NCBI RefSeq assembly: GCF_900187065.1
Contig: NZ_LT906483.1
Span: 1,922,001-1,986,000, forward strand
Source of the DNA: Mycolicibacterium thermoresistibile
GTDB taxonomy: Bacteria; Actinomycetota; Actinomycetes; Mycobacteriales; Mycobacteriaceae
Direction of reading: 5' to 3'
Length of the DNA: 64,000 nucleotides
The notes below the pieces were generated by a model. It saw only the letters and a program-made list of their open reading frames with translations. It did not search any database and was not told the origin of the DNA. Of this stretch, positions 18,771 through 28,734 are shown in pieces. Numbering within the stretch: position 1 is the first letter of the stretch; each line of letters starts with the position of its first letter. The position numbers were made by a program, and so were the translations under genes.

Positions 18771-18808
18771 GTTGCACGGCCGTCAACCGGATGTTGCGCT
18801 GAAGTTAC
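18771..18808 (-). promoter_or_regulatory. GlnR-type operator upstream of glnA1
   Basis: Reading the minus strand, AC dinucleotides fall at 18805-18804, 18794-18793, 18783-18782 and 18772-18771, an exact 11-bp period (AC-n9-AC-n9-AC-n9-AC). The local boxes are GTAAC-n6-GCAAC and TTGAC-n7-GCAAC. This is the tandem box arrangement reported for the actinobacterial nitrogen regulator GlnR. TTGACG (18786-18781) inside it could also serve as a -35 element. Confidence 0.65.
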
Positions 18809-18849
18809 GCAATGCGACGCGCCGTTCGCTGGGGATTCCCGGGTCCGCC

Positions 18850-18855
18850 TATTCT
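18850..18855 (+). promoter_or_regulatory. -10 element of the RDD gene (leaderless)
   Basis: TATTCT is 6 nt before ATG 18862, supporting that start over the in-frame ATG at 18766. Confidence 0.45.
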
Positions 18856-18861
18856 GGCAGC

Positions 18862-19320
18862 ATGGCCCGCGCAACGGGATCGTGGCTGTCCGGTCCCTCA
18901 TCTGCTTCCGCTGACGACGGATATCCCGGCGAGCGTCTGGGGTTCCCCGAACACGGCCCGGGCTCGATCGCCCGGTTCGGCCGCCGGCTCGGGGCGCTGC
19001 TCATCGACTGGCTGATCGCCTACGGCCTGGCCGCGCTGGCGATGGCGTTCGGGTGGGTGTCGATGACCGGGCTGTCCACCGCGGTGCTGGTGATCTGGTT
19101 GGTGCTCGGCGTGGTCGCGGTGCGCGCGTTCGGCTTCACCCCGGGGCAGTACGTGCTGGGCCTGGCGGTGATCTCGATCGACGGCCGACTGTTTGTGAGC
19201 ATCTGGCGTGCGTTGGTGCGCAACCTGCTGATCGTCCCGGTGATCCCGGCGCTGTTCACCAACCGCGATTTCCGCGGCATGCACGATCTGTTGTCCGGAA
19301 CCGCGGTGGTGCGTCGCTAG
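18862..19320 (+). CDS. RDD family membrane protein
   Basis: A 152-aa membrane protein of the RDD family, matching Rv2219A by position. After a soluble N-terminal stretch of about 35 residues, GSIARFGRRLGALLIDWLIAYGLAAL carries the Arg...Asp pair that names the family. Two more hydrophobic segments follow, and the end KPGQ-like FGFTPGQYVLGLAVISIDG and FTNRDFRGMHDLLSGTAVV matches the conserved second half. Function is unknown; transport roles have been proposed for relatives. It is divergent from glnA1 and convergent with the DUF4191 gene, and its stop lies in a tandem repeat. Confidence 0.85.
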   Translation: MARATGSWLSGPSSASADDGYPGERLGFPEHGPGSIARFGRRLGALLIDWLIAYGLAALAMAFGWVSMTGLSTAVLVIWLVLGVVAVRAFGFTPGQYVLGLAVISIDGRLFVSIWRALVRNLLIVPVIPALFTNRDFRGMHDLLSGTAVVRR

Positions 19321-19390
19321 CGCTCAGCGGGGTGGGATGCGCTTCGCGCGAGCGCTCAGCGGGGTGGGATGCGCTTCGCGCGAGCGCTCA
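19319..19390. repeat. 32-bp tandem repeat between two convergent stop codons
   Basis: A 32-bp unit occurs at 19319-19350 and exactly again at 19351-19382, with a partial third copy that is the coding end of the DUF4191 gene (stop at 19388-19390). Each unit contains GCGCT...AGCGC inverted arms, so the array can fold into hairpins at this convergent gene end. Confidence 0.88.
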
Positions 19391-20143
19391 GCGGCGCCGC
19401 ACGGTTCGCTGCATACCGCGCAGTTTCGCCTGCGACGGCAGCGGGCCCTTCGGCATCGCCGCGGCCGGGCCGGCCTTGGCGCTCAACGCCGCCAACCGCG
19501 ATTCCAGCGCGTCCATCTGCTTCACCGAGATGTTGGACGGCAGCCTGGTCAGGTGGCGCTCCAGCTTGGCCAGCGGCACCTGACCCTCGTCGTTGCCCAC
19601 CACGATGTCGTAGATCGGCACATCACCCACCAGCCGGGCGGTGCGCTTCTTCTCCTGGGCCAGAAGTGGTTTTAACCGGGTGGGGGAGCCCTCGCCGACC
19701 AGGATCACACCGGGGCGGCCGATCACCCGGTGCACCGCATCGAAGTGACCGGTGGCCGCGACGCCCGGGGTGACCCGCCACTTGCCGCGCATGTTCTCCA
19801 ACGCCCATGCCGCCGCGCCGGTCTGCCCCTCGGCCTTCTGGTAGACGGTCCTCTGCGCCCGGCGGCCGAAGATGATGAACGCCACCAACGCACCCAGCAC
19901 CACGCCCAGCGGGATCAGCATGTACATGGTGAACCCACCGGCCAGCACACCCAGCACCACCGATGCGGCGACGATCAGCACGAACGCGCTGATCATGTAG
20001 GGGAGCAGGCGCTTGTCCTCCTGGCGTTGGATCTTGAACGCCTGCCACAACTGACTGCGGCGCTGTCTGGCCGCGGCTTTACGGGCGGCTTTCGCCTCGG
20101 CCTTCGCGGCCTTGGCAGCTGCGGAATTGCGGGACTTCACCAT
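19388..20143 (-). CDS. DUF4191 membrane protein
   Basis: A 251-aa protein equivalent to Rv2219. The first 45 residues are highly basic and Ala/Lys/Arg-rich. Two adjacent hydrophobic segments (about residues 48-92) form a membrane hairpin, followed by a cytoplasmic domain with GRPGVILVGEG and SNISVKQMDALESRLAALS. Function is not known. The start codon is 4 nt downstream of the lipA stop, so it belongs to the lipB-lipA transcription unit; a link to lipoate metabolism is possible but unproven. Confidence 0.85.
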   Translation of the reverse strand: MVKSRNSAAAKAAKAEAKAARKAAARQRRSQLWQAFKIQRQEDKRLLPYMISAFVLIVAASVVLGVLAGGFTMYMLIPLGVVLGALVAFIIFGRRAQRTVYQKAEGQTGAAAWALENMRGKWRVTPGVAATGHFDAVHRVIGRPGVILVGEGSPTRLKPLLAQEKKRTARLVGDVPIYDIVVGNDEGQVPLAKLERHLTRLPSNISVKQMDALESRLAALSAKAGPAAAMPKGPLPSQAKLRGMQRTVRRR

Positions 20144-20147
20144 TACC

Positions 20148-21080
20148 TCAGGATACGGGGGGCCGAGACTGCGCCACCTGGGCGTACAGTCGCCCGGCCC
20201 GGTAGCTGGACCGCACCAGCGGGCCGGCCAGCACACCGGCGAAACCGAGTTCCCGGGCGAACTGCTCGTATTCGACGAACTCGTCGGGATGCACCCACCG
20301 TTCCACCGGATGGTGCCGGGGCGACGGTCGCAGATACTGCGTGATGGTGACGATGTCACAGCCCGCCTCGTGCAGGTCCCGCAGCGCGGTGCGGACCTCG
20401 TCGGGCGTCTCGCCCAGGCCGAGGATCAGGTTCGACTTGGTCACCAGTCCGTAGTCGCGGGCGGCGGTGAGCACCGCCAGGCTGCGGTCGTAGCGGAACG
20501 CCGGGCGGATCCGCTTGAAGATGCGCGGCACCGTTTCGACGTTGTGCGCCAACACTTCCGGGCGGGTTTCGAACACCTGCTCGAGCAGCTCCGGATCGCC
20601 GTTGAAGTCCGGGATCAACAACTCCACCCCGGTGTTCGGGTTGAGCGCCTTGATCGCGCGGACGGTCTCGGCGTACAACCAGGCGCCGCCGTCGGGGAGA
20701 TCGTCGCGGGCCACCCCGGTGACCGTCGAATAGCGCAGCCCCATCGCGTGCACGCTCTCGGCGACCCGGCGCGGCTCGTCGGTGTCGAGCTCGGCCGGTT
20801 TGCCGGTGTCGATCTGGCAGAAGTCACACCGGCGGGTGCACTGCTCGCCGCCGATCAGGAAGGTCGCCTCGCGGTCCTCCCAGCATTCGAAGATGTTGGG
20901 GCAGCCCGCCTCCTCGCACACCGTGTGCAGACCCTCGCGCCGGACCAGCGCCTTGAGGTCGCGGTACTCCGGACCCATCGTCGCGCGGGTCTTGATCCAC
21001 GGCGGTTTGCGTTCGATCGGGGTCTGCGCGTTGCGCACCTCCAGCCGCAGCAGTTTGCGGCCCTCCGGCGTGACTGTCAC
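20148..21080 (-). CDS. lipA: Lipoyl synthase
   Basis: A 310-aa radical SAM enzyme that inserts two sulfur atoms into octanoyl groups bound to E2 and GcvH proteins. Both Fe-S cluster sites are intact: the auxiliary cluster [12 protein letters not shown], and the radical SAM motif CTRRCDFC. The C-terminal RSSYRAG supplies the serine ligand of the auxiliary cluster. The start is GTG 21080, overlapping the lipB stop as GTGA, which indicates translational coupling. It corresponds to Rv2218. Confidence 0.96.
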   Translation of the reverse strand: MTVTPEGRKLLRLEVRNAQTPIERKPPWIKTRATMGPEYRDLKALVRREGLHTVCEEAGCPNIFECWEDREATFLIGGEQCTRRCDFCQIDTGKPAELDTDEPRRVAESVHAMGLRYSTVTGVARDDLPDGGAWLYAETVRAIKALNPNTGVELLIPDFNGDPELLEQVFETRPEVLAHNVETVPRIFKRIRPAFRYDRSLAVLTAARDYGLVTKSNLILGLGETPDEVRTALRDLHEAGCDIVTITQYLRPSPRHHPVERWVHPDEFVEYEQFARELGFAGVLAGPLVRSSYRAGRLYAQVAQSRPPVS

Positions 21081-21748
21081 GTCTCCAACGCTACCTTCAG
21101 GCGTCCGTCGAGCGCATCGGCCACGGTGACGGCCACCCGGTCGGTCACCTCGGCGACCGTCACCCGCCGGCCCAGCTCCGCCGTCAGCGACGTCACCCCG
21201 GCGTCGGTGATCCCGCACGGCACGATCGAGGAGAACGCGCCGAGGTCGCAGTCGCAGTTCAGCGCGAACCCGTGCATGGTCACCCCGCGGCTCACCCGGA
21301 TCCCGATCGCCGCGACCTTGCGGGCCGGCCGCGCACCCGAAGGTGCGACCCAGACCCCGGAGCGGCCCGCCACCCGCACGGTGGGCAGACCCACCGCGGC
21401 GCACACCGCGATCAGCGCCTCCTCCAGCCGCCGGACGAAATCGACCACGTCCATCGGTTCGGCCAGGCCGACGATCGGATAGCCGACCAGCTGGCCCGGG
21501 CCGTGCCAGGTGATCTTGCCGCCCCGGTCGGTGTCGACCACCGGGGTGCCGTCCTGCGGCCGCTCATGCGGTTCGGTGCGGCGGCCCGCGGTGTAGACCG
21601 GCGGGTGCTCCAGCAGCAGCAACGTGTCCGGGCCACCGGCCACCCGGGCGTCACGCAACTCACGCTGCAGCTGCCAGGCGTCGTGGTAGCCGACCCGGCC
21701 CAGCCGGCGCACCTCGATCGCCGTACCCGCCGAACGGATGGAACCCAT
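21077..21748 (-). CDS. lipB: Octanoyl-(acyl carrier protein):protein N-octanoyltransferase
   Basis: A 223-aa enzyme moving octanoate from ACP to lipoyl domains, the first step of de novo lipoylation. The thioester-forming Cys is in IVPCGI and its Lys partner in [18 protein letters not shown], as in Rv2217. The substrate-site block [17 protein letters not shown] is present. The start ATG 21748 has a -10-like TACCGT (21761-21756) 7 nt upstream, fitting a leaderless mRNA that continues into lipA and DUF4191. The acceptor E2 gene sucB lies 0.9 kb away. Confidence 0.95.
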   Translation of the reverse strand: MGSIRSAGTAIEVRRLGRVGYHDAWQLQRELRDARVAGGPDTLLLLEHPPVYTAGRRTEPHERPQDGTPVVDTDRGGKITWHGPGQLVGYPIVGLAEPMDVVDFVRRLEEALIAVCAAVGLPTVRVAGRSGVWVAPSGARPARKVAAIGIRVSRGVTMHGFALNCDCDLGAFSSIVPCGITDAGVTSLTAELGRRVTVAEVTDRVAVTVADALDGRLKVALET

Positions 21749-21773
21749 GGTGCCGACGGTACTACCGGCCAGG

Positions 21774-22679
21774 TCAGCGGGCGTCCGGACCGGCCGTCGC
21801 ATACGCCAGCGCGGCCCCGATGGTGTTGTGCCGGAACCCGAATCCGGCCGCCTCCAGCGCTGCCGGAACCACCCGCTGGCCGGCCAGCACCCCCTCCTCG
21901 GCGAACTCGCCGAGCAGCGCCCGCACCGCGACGCCGGGCAACACCCACGGGGCGGGGCGGTTGAGCGCCCGGCCCAGCGCGGCGGTGAACTCGGCGTTGG
22001 TGACCGGCGCCGGGCCGGTCAGATTGACCGGCCCGGACAGCGCGTCGTCGGTCAGGAGCCGCTGCAGCGCCCGAACCTCGTCCTCCAGGCTGATCCAGGA
22101 CATGTACTGGCATCCGCTGCCCAGCCGGGCCCCCAGCCCGGCCGCGAACAGCGGGCGCAACCGGCTCAGCAACCCGCCGGACGGCGACACCACCAGCCCG
22201 GTGCGGGCCAACACCACCCGCACCCCGGCCTGCCGGGCCGGCGTCGTCGCGGCCTCCCAGTCCTGGCACAGCCGGGCCAGGAACCCCTGACCGGGCGGCG
22301 CCGACTCGTCCACCGCGCGGTCCCGGGTGTCCCCGTACACGCCCACCGCGCTGGCGTTGACCAGGACCGGGACACCGGCCTCGACCACGGCGGCGGTCAG
22401 CACCTCGGTGGGGGTGATGCGGCTGTCGCGCAGCTGCTGTTTGAACGAGCCGGACCAGCGTCTGGCCCCGATGTTCACCCCGCACAGGTTGACCACCGCG
22501 TCGACGCCGCGCAGCCGGTCCGCGTCGAACTCACCGGAGTCGGGGTTCCAGAACAGCTCGTCCGGGTTCGCCGGGGCCCGCCGCACGATCCGCAGCACCC
22601 GGTGGTCGGCGGCCCGCAGGGCGTACACCAGTGCCGATCCGATCAGCCCGGAGGACCCGGCGATCGCGATCACGGCCAT
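21774..22679 (-). CDS. TIGR01777 family NAD(P)-binding epimerase-like protein
   Basis: A 301-aa short-chain dehydrogenase-fold protein equivalent to Rv2216. The nucleotide loop is [16 protein letters not shown] at the N-terminus, followed by the family block [28 protein letters not shown] and the C-terminal DUF1731-type segment [39 protein letters not shown]. Its substrate is unknown; it is annotated as a nucleoside-diphosphate-sugar epimerase by resemblance only. It begins 3 nt after the sucB stop, so the two are probably co-transcribed. Confidence 0.87.
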   Translation of the reverse strand: MAVIAIAGSSGLIGSALVYALRAADHRVLRIVRRAPANPDELFWNPDSGEFDADRLRGVDAVVNLCGVNIGARRWSGSFKQQLRDSRITPTEVLTAAVVEAGVPVLVNASAVGVYGDTRDRAVDESAPPGQGFLARLCQDWEAATTPARQAGVRVVLARTGLVVSPSGGLLSRLRPLFAAGLGARLGSGCQYMSWISLEDEVRALQRLLTDDALSGPVNLTGPAPVTNAEFTAALGRALNRPAPWVLPGVAVRALLGEFAEEGVLAGQRVVPAALEAAGFGFRHNTIGAALAYATAGPDAR

Positions 22680-22682
22680 GGT

Positions 22683-24440
22683 CTACAGCCCCAGTTCAGC
22701 CTCGAATGCGCCCTCTTCCAGCCGCTTCTTGATGGTGGTGAGGAACCGTCCGGCGTCGGCGCCGTCGATCAACCGGTGGTCGTAGGTCAACGGCAGGTAG
22801 CACACCGACCGGATGCCGATCGACTCGTTGCCGAACTCGTCTTCGATCACCCGCGGCCGCTTGACGATCGCGCCGGTGCCCAGCATCGCCGCCTGCGGCG
22901 GAACCAGGATCGGGGTGTCGAACAGCGCACCCTGGCTGCCGATGTTGGTGATGGTGAACGTGCCGCCGGACAACTCGTCGGGCTTGAGGTCACCGGACCG
23001 GGCGCGGGCGGCGATGTCGGCGATCGCGCGGGCCAGCCCGCCCAGCGACAGATCACCCGCGTTGTGGATCACCGGTGAGAGCAGCCCCTTCTCGGTGTCC
23101 ACCGCGATGCCGAGGTGCTCGGCGTCGTAGTAGGTGATCTCCTTGGTCTCCTCGTTGTAGCTGGCGTTGACGTTCGGGTGCGCCTTCAACGCGTCGATCA
23201 CGGCGCGGGCGATGAACGGCAGGTAGGTCAGGTTCACGCCCTCCCGCTCGCGGAACTCGGCCTTGGCCCGCGCCCGCAACGCCACGATCTTTGTCATGTC
23301 GACCTCGTGGACCTGCGTCAACTGGGCGGTGGTCTGCAGCGACTCACGCGTGCGCTGGGCGGTGATCTGCCGGATCCGGCTGGCCTTCTTGGTGGTGCCG
23401 CGCAGATGCGCCAACGGCGACTCCGGCGCCGCCGATGCGGCGGCCGCAGCAGGCTTTGCGGTCTCGGCGGGCTCGGCGGCGGGAGCCTCGGCGGCCTTCT
23501 TGGCGGCCTCGGCGGCGGCCAGCACGTCCTGCTTGCGGATCCGGCCCCCGACGCCGGTGCCCTTCACCGTCGACAGGTCCACGCCGTGCTCGGCGGCGAG
23601 CTTGCGCACCAGCGGGGTGACATACGGGCCCGACTCCCGCTGCGGGGCCTGTCGGGCCGGCTGCGGCTGGGGCTCGGGCCGGGATTCGGGCTGCGGTTGC
23701 GGTGCGGCCTTCTGCTCCGGCTCCGGCTCCGGTTGCGGCGCCGGCTCGGGCTCGGGTCGGGGTTCGGGTTCGGGCTCGGGCTGCGCCCCGGCTTGAGCCC
23801 CGGCCTCGCCGATCACCGCCAGCTCGCCGCCCACCTCGACGGTGGCGTCCTCCTCGGCGGTGATCGACACCAGGGTGCCGGCCACCGGCGACGGGATCTC
23901 GGTGTCCACCTTGTCGGTCGACACCTCCAGCAACGGCTCATCGACCTCGACCGTGTCGCCGACCTTCTTCAACCACCGCGTCACCGTGCCCTCGGTGACC
24001 GACTCGCCCAGTTCGGGCATCAGCACCGGGGTGGTCTTCCCGCCACCACCGGCGGCCGGCTTCGCCGCCGGCGCCTCGTCAGCCGGGGCCTGCGGAGCCG
24101 GGGCCTCCTCGGCAGGGGCCTCGTCGGCCGGGGCCGAGGCGTCCTCGGCGGGGGCCTGGGCGGGGGCAGGGGCCTGGCCGTCGCCACCGGCCACGTCCTC
24201 GTCCGCGTCGGCGATCACCGCGAGCTCACCGCCGACCTCGACGGTGTCGTCCTCCTGGGCGATGATCTTCTTCAACACACCCGATGCGGGCGCCGGGATC
24301 TCCGTGTCGACCTTGTCGGTCGAGACCTCGAGCAATGGTTCATCCTGCTCGACCGTGTCACCCTCCTGTTTGAGCCAACGGGTGACAGTCCCCTCGGTGA
24401 CGCTCTCACCGAGTGCGGGCATCTGGACAGAGATGGCCAT
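22683..24440 (-). CDS. sucB: Dihydrolipoamide acyltransferase (E2)
   Basis: A 585-aa E2 component, equivalent to Rv2215 (dlaT/sucB), which in mycobacteria serves pyruvate dehydrogenase and a peroxynitrite reductase system. It has two lipoyl domains, each with the modified lysine in [10 protein letters not shown], at about residues 1-80 and 135-215. Long Ala/Pro/Glu-rich linkers join them. A peripheral subunit-binding domain ([16 protein letters not shown] to [10 protein letters not shown]) precedes the catalytic domain, whose active site is [15 protein letters not shown] with the HxxxDG motif. A clear leader with GAGGGAG-like spacing precedes the ATG. Confidence 0.94.
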   Translation of the reverse strand: MAISVQMPALGESVTEGTVTRWLKQEGDTVEQDEPLLEVSTDKVDTEIPAPASGVLKKIIAQEDDTVEVGGELAVIADADEDVAGGDGQAPAPAQAPAEDASAPADEAPAEEAPAPQAPADEAPAAKPAAGGGGKTTPVLMPELGESVTEGTVTRWLKKVGDTVEVDEPLLEVSTDKVDTEIPSPVAGTLVSITAEEDATVEVGGELAVIGEAGAQAGAQPEPEPEPRPEPEPAPQPEPEPEQKAAPQPQPESRPEPQPQPARQAPQRESGPYVTPLVRKLAAEHGVDLSTVKGTGVGGRIRKQDVLAAAEAAKKAAEAPAAEPAETAKPAAAAASAAPESPLAHLRGTTKKASRIRQITAQRTRESLQTTAQLTQVHEVDMTKIVALRARAKAEFREREGVNLTYLPFIARAVIDALKAHPNVNASYNEETKEITYYDAEHLGIAVDTEKGLLSPVIHNAGDLSLGGLARAIADIAARARSGDLKPDELSGGTFTITNIGSQGALFDTPILVPPQAAMLGTGAIVKRPRVIEDEFGNESIGIRSVCYLPLTYDHRLIDGADAGRFLTTIKKRLEEGAFEAELGL

Positions 24441-24659
24441 AGAGTTGACTCCCTCGAACGGTCAGTCGGCACGGATCGAATGTCTATACCCATCCTTTCA
24501 CGTCCGTACTGGGACGTCGTGGCGGTACCGTCAGGCCGGACTCTGGCACTATCGAGTTCTGGAGCGAACCCGCGGCGGCCGACGTGAGCGGGCGAGAAAC
24601 TCCCTTGCAGTGATCAGAAGTTGACCCAGCGTTCCGTAACCAGTGAGGAGTCCGCCCGG

Positions 24660-25025
24660 GTGGGACTGTTCGACCGGCTGCGCCGGAGCCGCACCACGCG
24701 TCGTGCCGGCCACGACCGCGAATCCGATCTGACGTATCTGCGCCGGTGGGTCGCCGAACACGGCGGCGCCGAGGGCGGCGTGGAGGGTTTCATCGAGCCC
24801 AAGACCACCGTCACCGACGTCACCGTGGTGCTGGTGGCGGCCGACGGGCAGTGGACCCGGCGGCCGGCCGGGGGAGAGGCCGGCGCCCGGCGGCTGGCCG
24901 ACCGGCTCAAGATCCCGGTCTACGACGTGGAGAAGGTCGGCTACCCCCAGCGGATGCGCGACTACGACGCCCGGCGCCGCATCGAGCGCAAACGCGCCGC
25001 CCGCCGCGAACTCGAAGAGCGCTGA
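24660..25025 (+). CDS. Conserved hypothetical protein
   Basis: A 121-aa soluble, charged protein I do not recognise. The start is taken as GTG 24660 because GAGGAG lies 10 nt upstream; TTG 24621 is an in-frame alternative. The middle (FIEPKTTVTDVTVVLVAADGQWTRR) looks like two beta strands, and the C-terminus (about residues 85-121) is a very basic helix rich in Arg. It sits 65 nt before ephD on the same strand and is divergent from sucB. No signal peptide or membrane segment is seen. Confidence 0.7.
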   Translation: MGLFDRLRRSRTTRRAGHDRESDLTYLRRWVAEHGGAEGGVEGFIEPKTTVTDVTVVLVAADGQWTRRPAGGEAGARRLADRLKIPVYDVEKVGYPQRMRDYDARRRIERKRAARRELEER

Positions 25026-25090
25026 CCGCGTCTTGACACCGCCCCGCGCGGGCCGTTCGATACCAGGGGTATCGAACCAGCGGAGGGCTG

Positions 25091-26851
25091 ATGGCAACCG
25101 AGCACTTCATCGACAGCAGCGGTGGTGTCCGCATCGCGGCCTACGAAGAGGGCAACCCCGACGGGCCGACCGTGGTGCTGGTGCACGGATGGCCGGACTC
25201 GCACGTGGTCTGGGACTCGGTGGCGCCGCTGCTGGCCGACCGGTTCCGGATCATCCGCTACGACAACCGCGGTGTCGGCCGGACGACGGCGCCCAGGCGT
25301 GTCGCCGACCACACCATGGCGCGGTACGCCGACGACTTCGGCGCCGTCATCGACGCGCTGGCCCCCGGACAGCGGGTGCACGTGCTGGCCCACGACTGGG
25401 GTTCGGCGGGGGTGTGGGAGTACCTGGCCCGGCCCGAGGCCGAGGACCGCATCGCGTCGTTCACCTCGGTCTCCGGGCCCAGCGGTGACCACCTGGCCCG
25501 GTACGTCCTGGACGGGTTGGCGGCGCCGTACCGGCCGCGCCGGTTCCTGCGGTCGCTGACGCAGCTGCTGCGGCTGTCCTACATGGGGTTCTTCTCGATT
25601 CCGGTGCTGGCGCCACTGCTGGTGCGCGGTGTGCTGAGCAAGGCGTTGCGGCGGTCGCTGCGGCTGCGCGACGGGGTTCCCGCCGACCGGCTGCACCACT
25701 CCGACACCTTCGCCGCCGACGCCGCTCGCAGCATCAAGGTGTACGGCGCCAACTTCTTGCGCACCCTCAGACACGCCCGCACCGACCACTTCGTGCGGGT
25801 TCCGGTGCAGTTGATCGTCAACACCCGCGACCCCTACGTGCGGCCGCACGTGTACGACGAGACCGACCGCTGGGTGTCGAGACTGTGGCGGCGTGACATC
25901 AAGGCCGGCCACTGGTCGCCGATGTCGCATCCGCAGGTGCTGGCCACCGCGGTCACCGAACTCGCCGACCACCTCGCCGGCGCGCCGGCCGGCCGTGCCC
26001 TGCTGCGCGCGCAGGTCGGCCGTCCGCGCGAGTACTTCGGCGACATGCTGGTCGCCATCACCGGAGCCGGCGGCGGCATCGGCCGGGAGACCGCGCTGGC
26101 GTTCGCCAGGGAAGGCGCCGAGGTGATCGTCAGCGACATCGACGAGGCCACCGCCAAGGACACCGCCGCGGAGATCGCGGCCCGCGGGGGAGTGGCACAC
26201 GCCTATCAGCTCGACGTGTCCGACGCCGCCGCGGTCGACCGGTTCGCCGACGAGGTGTGCGCCCGGCACGGGGTGCCCGACATCGTCGTCAACAACGCCG
26301 GCATCGGCCACGCCGGCCGGTTCCTCGACACTCCGCGCGATCAGTGGGACCGGGTGCTCGAGGTCAACCTCGGCGGGGTGGTCAACGGCTGCCGGGCCTT
26401 CGCGCCGCGGCTGGTCGAACGCGGCACCGGCGGCCACATCGTCAACATCGCCTCGATGGCGTCCTACGCACCGCTGCAGTCGCTGAACGCCTACTGCACC
26501 TCCAAGGCCGCGGTGTACATGTTCTCCGACTGCCTTCGGGCCGAACTCGATTCGGCCGGCATCATGCTGACCACCATCTGCCCGAGCACGGTGAACACCA
26601 ACATCATCGGCAGCACCCGGTTCAACGCCCCGGACGGGCTCGACGATGTGGTCGACACCCGCCGCGAACAGTTGCAGAAGCTGTTCGCGCTGCGCCGGTT
26701 CGGGCCGGACAAGGCCGCCAAGGCGATCGTCTCGGCGGTCAAGCAGAACAAGCCGATCCGGCCGGTGATGCCGGAGGCGTACTTCGTCTACGGCGTGTCG
26801 CGGGTGCTGCCGCAGGCGTTGCGCAGCACCGCGCGCGGCCGGGTGCTGTAG
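25091..26851 (+). CDS. ephD: EphD: alpha/beta hydrolase (epoxide hydrolase) fused to SDR
   Basis: A 586-aa two-domain protein equivalent to Rv2214c, linked to mycolic acid modification (epoxy-mycolate processing). Residues 1 to about 295 form an alpha/beta hydrolase with VLVHGWPDSHVVWD, the nucleophile Asp102 in LAHDWGSAG, and a late His in IKAGHWSPMSHP. Residues about 318-586 form a short-chain dehydrogenase: GAGGGIG from residue 325, NNAG, and the catalytic Tyr468-x3-Lys472 (NAYCTSKAA). An ATG with GGAGGG upstream sets the start. The last codons (CTG TAG) are the first unit of a tandem repeat. Confidence 0.94.
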   Translation: MATEHFIDSSGGVRIAAYEEGNPDGPTVVLVHGWPDSHVVWDSVAPLLADRFRIIRYDNRGVGRTTAPRRVADHTMARYADDFGAVIDALAPGQRVHVLAHDWGSAGVWEYLARPEAEDRIASFTSVSGPSGDHLARYVLDGLAAPYRPRRFLRSLTQLLRLSYMGFFSIPVLAPLLVRGVLSKALRRSLRLRDGVPADRLHHSDTFAADAARSIKVYGANFLRTLRHARTDHFVRVPVQLIVNTRDPYVRPHVYDETDRWVSRLWRRDIKAGHWSPMSHPQVLATAVTELADHLAGAPAGRALLRAQVGRPREYFGDMLVAITGAGGGIGRETALAFAREGAEVIVSDIDEATAKDTAAEIAARGGVAHAYQLDVSDAAAVDRFADEVCARHGVPDIVVNNAGIGHAGRFLDTPRDQWDRVLEVNLGGVVNGCRAFAPRLVERGTGGHIVNIASMASYAPLQSLNAYCTSKAAVYMFSDCLRAELDSAGIMLTTICPSTVNTNIIGSTRFNAPDGLDDVVDTRREQLQKLFALRRFGPDKAAKAIVSAVKQNKPIRPVMPEAYFVYGVSRVLPQALRSTARGRVL

Positions 26852-26915
26852 CGGGCCGGCTGTAGCGAACCGGCTGTAGCGAACCGGCTGTAGCGAACCG
26901 GCTGTAGCGAACCGG
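26846..26915. repeat. 14-bp tandem repeat starting at the ephD stop codon
   Basis: Five units of CTGTAGCGAACCGG run without a gap; the first (26846-26859) is variant and contains the last ephD codon and its TAG stop. Every following unit repeats CTGTAG. The array has no spacers. Confidence 0.9.
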
Positions 26916-27165
26916 GGGGCAGGTGCACCGCCGACGGTGAGAGTGCGGCGGCGGTGGTGACTGTGCAGTGGCGGTGCCGGGTGTGCCGGGGCGGCGGCGA
27001 TCGTGCCGCCAGGGTGGGAAATCCGGAGGAATCACGCCGCTGGTTCACGCTGGAGGCGGCGGCTGCACGTTCACCGCGGTGGGTGCACGTTCACCGCGGT
27101 GGGTGCACGTTCACCCGCCGACCGCGCCGACCGCGCCGACCGTCGGGCCCGGCCCGCGTCCGGGC
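26916..27165. other. Gene-free 250-bp intergenic stretch with 20-bp repeats
   Basis: Between ephD and the convergent pepB no believable gene is present. A G-rich part (26935-27000) is followed by about 2.7 copies of a 20-bp unit (27061-27114) with core TGCACGTTCACC, which is near-palindromic (GGTG...CACC), then short CCGCGCCGA triplets of 9 bp (27115-27147). It may help end transcription from both sides. Confidence 0.6.
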
Positions 27166-28704
27166 TCAGCCGTTCCGGCAGATGTCCTTGAGGACCGCGA
27201 ACAGCGTGCGCGTCGGCACCCCGGTGCCGCCCTTGGGGGTGTAACCCCACGGGCTGCCGGTGTTGTAGGCCGGGGCGGCGATGTCGATGTGCGCCCACTG
27301 CACCCCGTCGGCGACGAACTCCCGCAGGAACGCGCCCGCGAGCAGCATGCCCGCATACCGGGACGAGCCCACATTGGCCAGATCGGCGACCGTCGACTTC
27401 AGTTCCTCTTTCAGCTCCTCGGGCAGCGGCATCGCCCAGCCGTTCTCGCCGACCCGCTGGGACAGGGCGGCCACCCGGTCGCGGAACTCGTCACTTCCCA
27501 TCACGCCCGGGGTGCGCGCCCCCAGCGCGATGGTCTGCGCACCGGTCAGCGTCGAGGTCTCGATCAGATAGTCCGGTTCGTCCTCACACGCCCGCACGAT
27601 CGCGTCGGCCAGGATCAACCGGCCCTCGGCGTCGGTGTTGAGCACCTCGACGGTGGTGCCGCCGTACTGGGTCAGCACGTCGCCGGGCCGCTGCGCGGTG
27701 GCCGACGGCATGTTCTCGGCCATCGGCACGGTGGCGATCACGTCGATCGGCAGCTGCTGCTGCGCCACCAGCACCATGGTCGCGATCACCGCCGCGGCGC
27801 CGCTCATGTCCGACGTCATGTGGTGCATGTTGGCGGCCGGCTTGATCGAGATGCCGCCGGTGTCGAAGGTGATGCCCTTGCCGACCAGCGCCACCTTCTT
27901 CCGGTTCTCGCCGTCGCCGCCCCGGTGGGTCAGCCGCACCAGCCGCGGCGGCCGCGACGACCCCTGACCGACGCCGACGATCCCGCCGTACCCGGCCTCG
28001 GCCAGCGCCTTCTCGTCGAGCACCTCCACGGTCAGCCCGGCCGACTCGCCCAAAGCCTTTGCCCGACGGGCGAATTCGTCCGGATACAGGTGGCTGGGAG
28101 GGGTGTTCACGAAATCCCGGGCGATCGCCACCGCGGAGGCGACCTGGGTGGCCCGCCGCACCGCGGACTCGGCCGCGTCCGCTTCGGACGTCAGCACCGT
28201 GACCGACCGCAGCCCGTCGTCCTTGGGGGCGGTCTTGTCGCTGCGGAACTCGGTGAACCGGTAGGCGCCCATGATCAGTCCCTCGACGGTGGCCTCCAGA
28301 TCCACCGCCGACAGCGTGGTCACCGCCGCCGCGGTCTTGTCCAGCGAGCGCGCGGCGGTGCCGGCGGCCCGGCGCACCACATCGGCCGGCCACTCGTCGC
28401 GCCTGCTGCCCATCCCGATCGTCAGCACACTGGCCACCGGCAGCGAGTCGATCACCAACCGGTGCACCTGACCCTCGGCGCCGGTCCCGCCGACGGCGGT
28501 CAGCGCCGACTCGATCGCACCGACGGCCGCATCGGGCAGATACCGGTCGGCGGCCAGCACCGCGGGGGTCCCGGTGTCCGGATCATCGCCGTTCTCGGCC
28601 TTGACGACGGGGATGATCAGCACCGCCTCGTCGACGCCGCTGCTCGGCAGGGAGGTACTGACGGTCACATTGGGGGCCTGATAGCCAGGTGTTGCGGGAC
28701 TCAC
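27166..28704 (-). CDS. pepB: Leucyl aminopeptidase (M17 cytosol aminopeptidase)
   Basis: A dizinc/dimanganese exopeptidase of about 512 aa, equivalent to Rv2213. The M17 signature [12 protein letters not shown] is intact, with the metal-site Lys in [12 protein letters not shown] and Asp residues in [11 protein letters not shown]. The N-terminal domain is the divergent regulatory half of the family. I place the start at GTG 28704 because it is 8 nt after a -10-like TATCGT (28718-28713); TTG 28713 is an in-frame alternative. Its promoter overlaps that of the divergent gcvT gene. Confidence 0.92.
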   Translation of the reverse strand: MSPATPGYQAPNVTVSTSLPSSGVDEAVLIIPVVKAENGDDPDTGTPAVLAADRYLPDAAVGAIESALTAVGGTGAEGQVHRLVIDSLPVASVLTIGMGSRRDEWPADVVRRAAGTAARSLDKTAAAVTTLSAVDLEATVEGLIMGAYRFTEFRSDKTAPKDDGLRSVTVLTSEADAAESAVRRATQVASAVAIARDFVNTPPSHLYPDEFARRAKALGESAGLTVEVLDEKALAEAGYGGIVGVGQGSSRPPRLVRLTHRGGDGENRKKVALVGKGITFDTGGISIKPAANMHHMTSDMSGAAAVIATMVLVAQQQLPIDVIATVPMAENMPSATAQRPGDVLTQYGGTTVEVLNTDAEGRLILADAIVRACEDEPDYLIETSTLTGAQTIALGARTPGVMGSDEFRDRVAALSQRVGENGWAMPLPEELKEELKSTVADLANVGSSRYAGMLLAGAFLREFVADGVQWAHIDIAAPAYNTGSPWGYTPKGGTGVPTRTLFAVLKDICRNG

Positions 28705-28712
28705 GAGGCTCA

Positions 28713-28734
28713 ACGATAGCTAGGGTGACCGGGG
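28713..28734. promoter_or_regulatory. Overlapping divergent promoters of pepB and gcvT
   Basis: On the plus strand TAGGGT (28721-28726) is 7 nt before the gcvT GTG at 28734. On the minus strand TATCGT (28718-28713) precedes the pepB start. The two -10 elements lie within 14 bp, so RNA polymerase probably cannot occupy both at once. Inferred from spacing only. Confidence 0.4.

Noticed and set aside
19337..19773. Plus-strand open frames over the 32-bp repeat and DUF4191 gene
   Set aside because: They begin in the repeat and continue antisense to a conserved gene.
28705..28733. Glycine riboswitch ahead of gcvT
   Set aside because: The gap to pepB is about 30 bp and the start looks leaderless, leaving no room for one.
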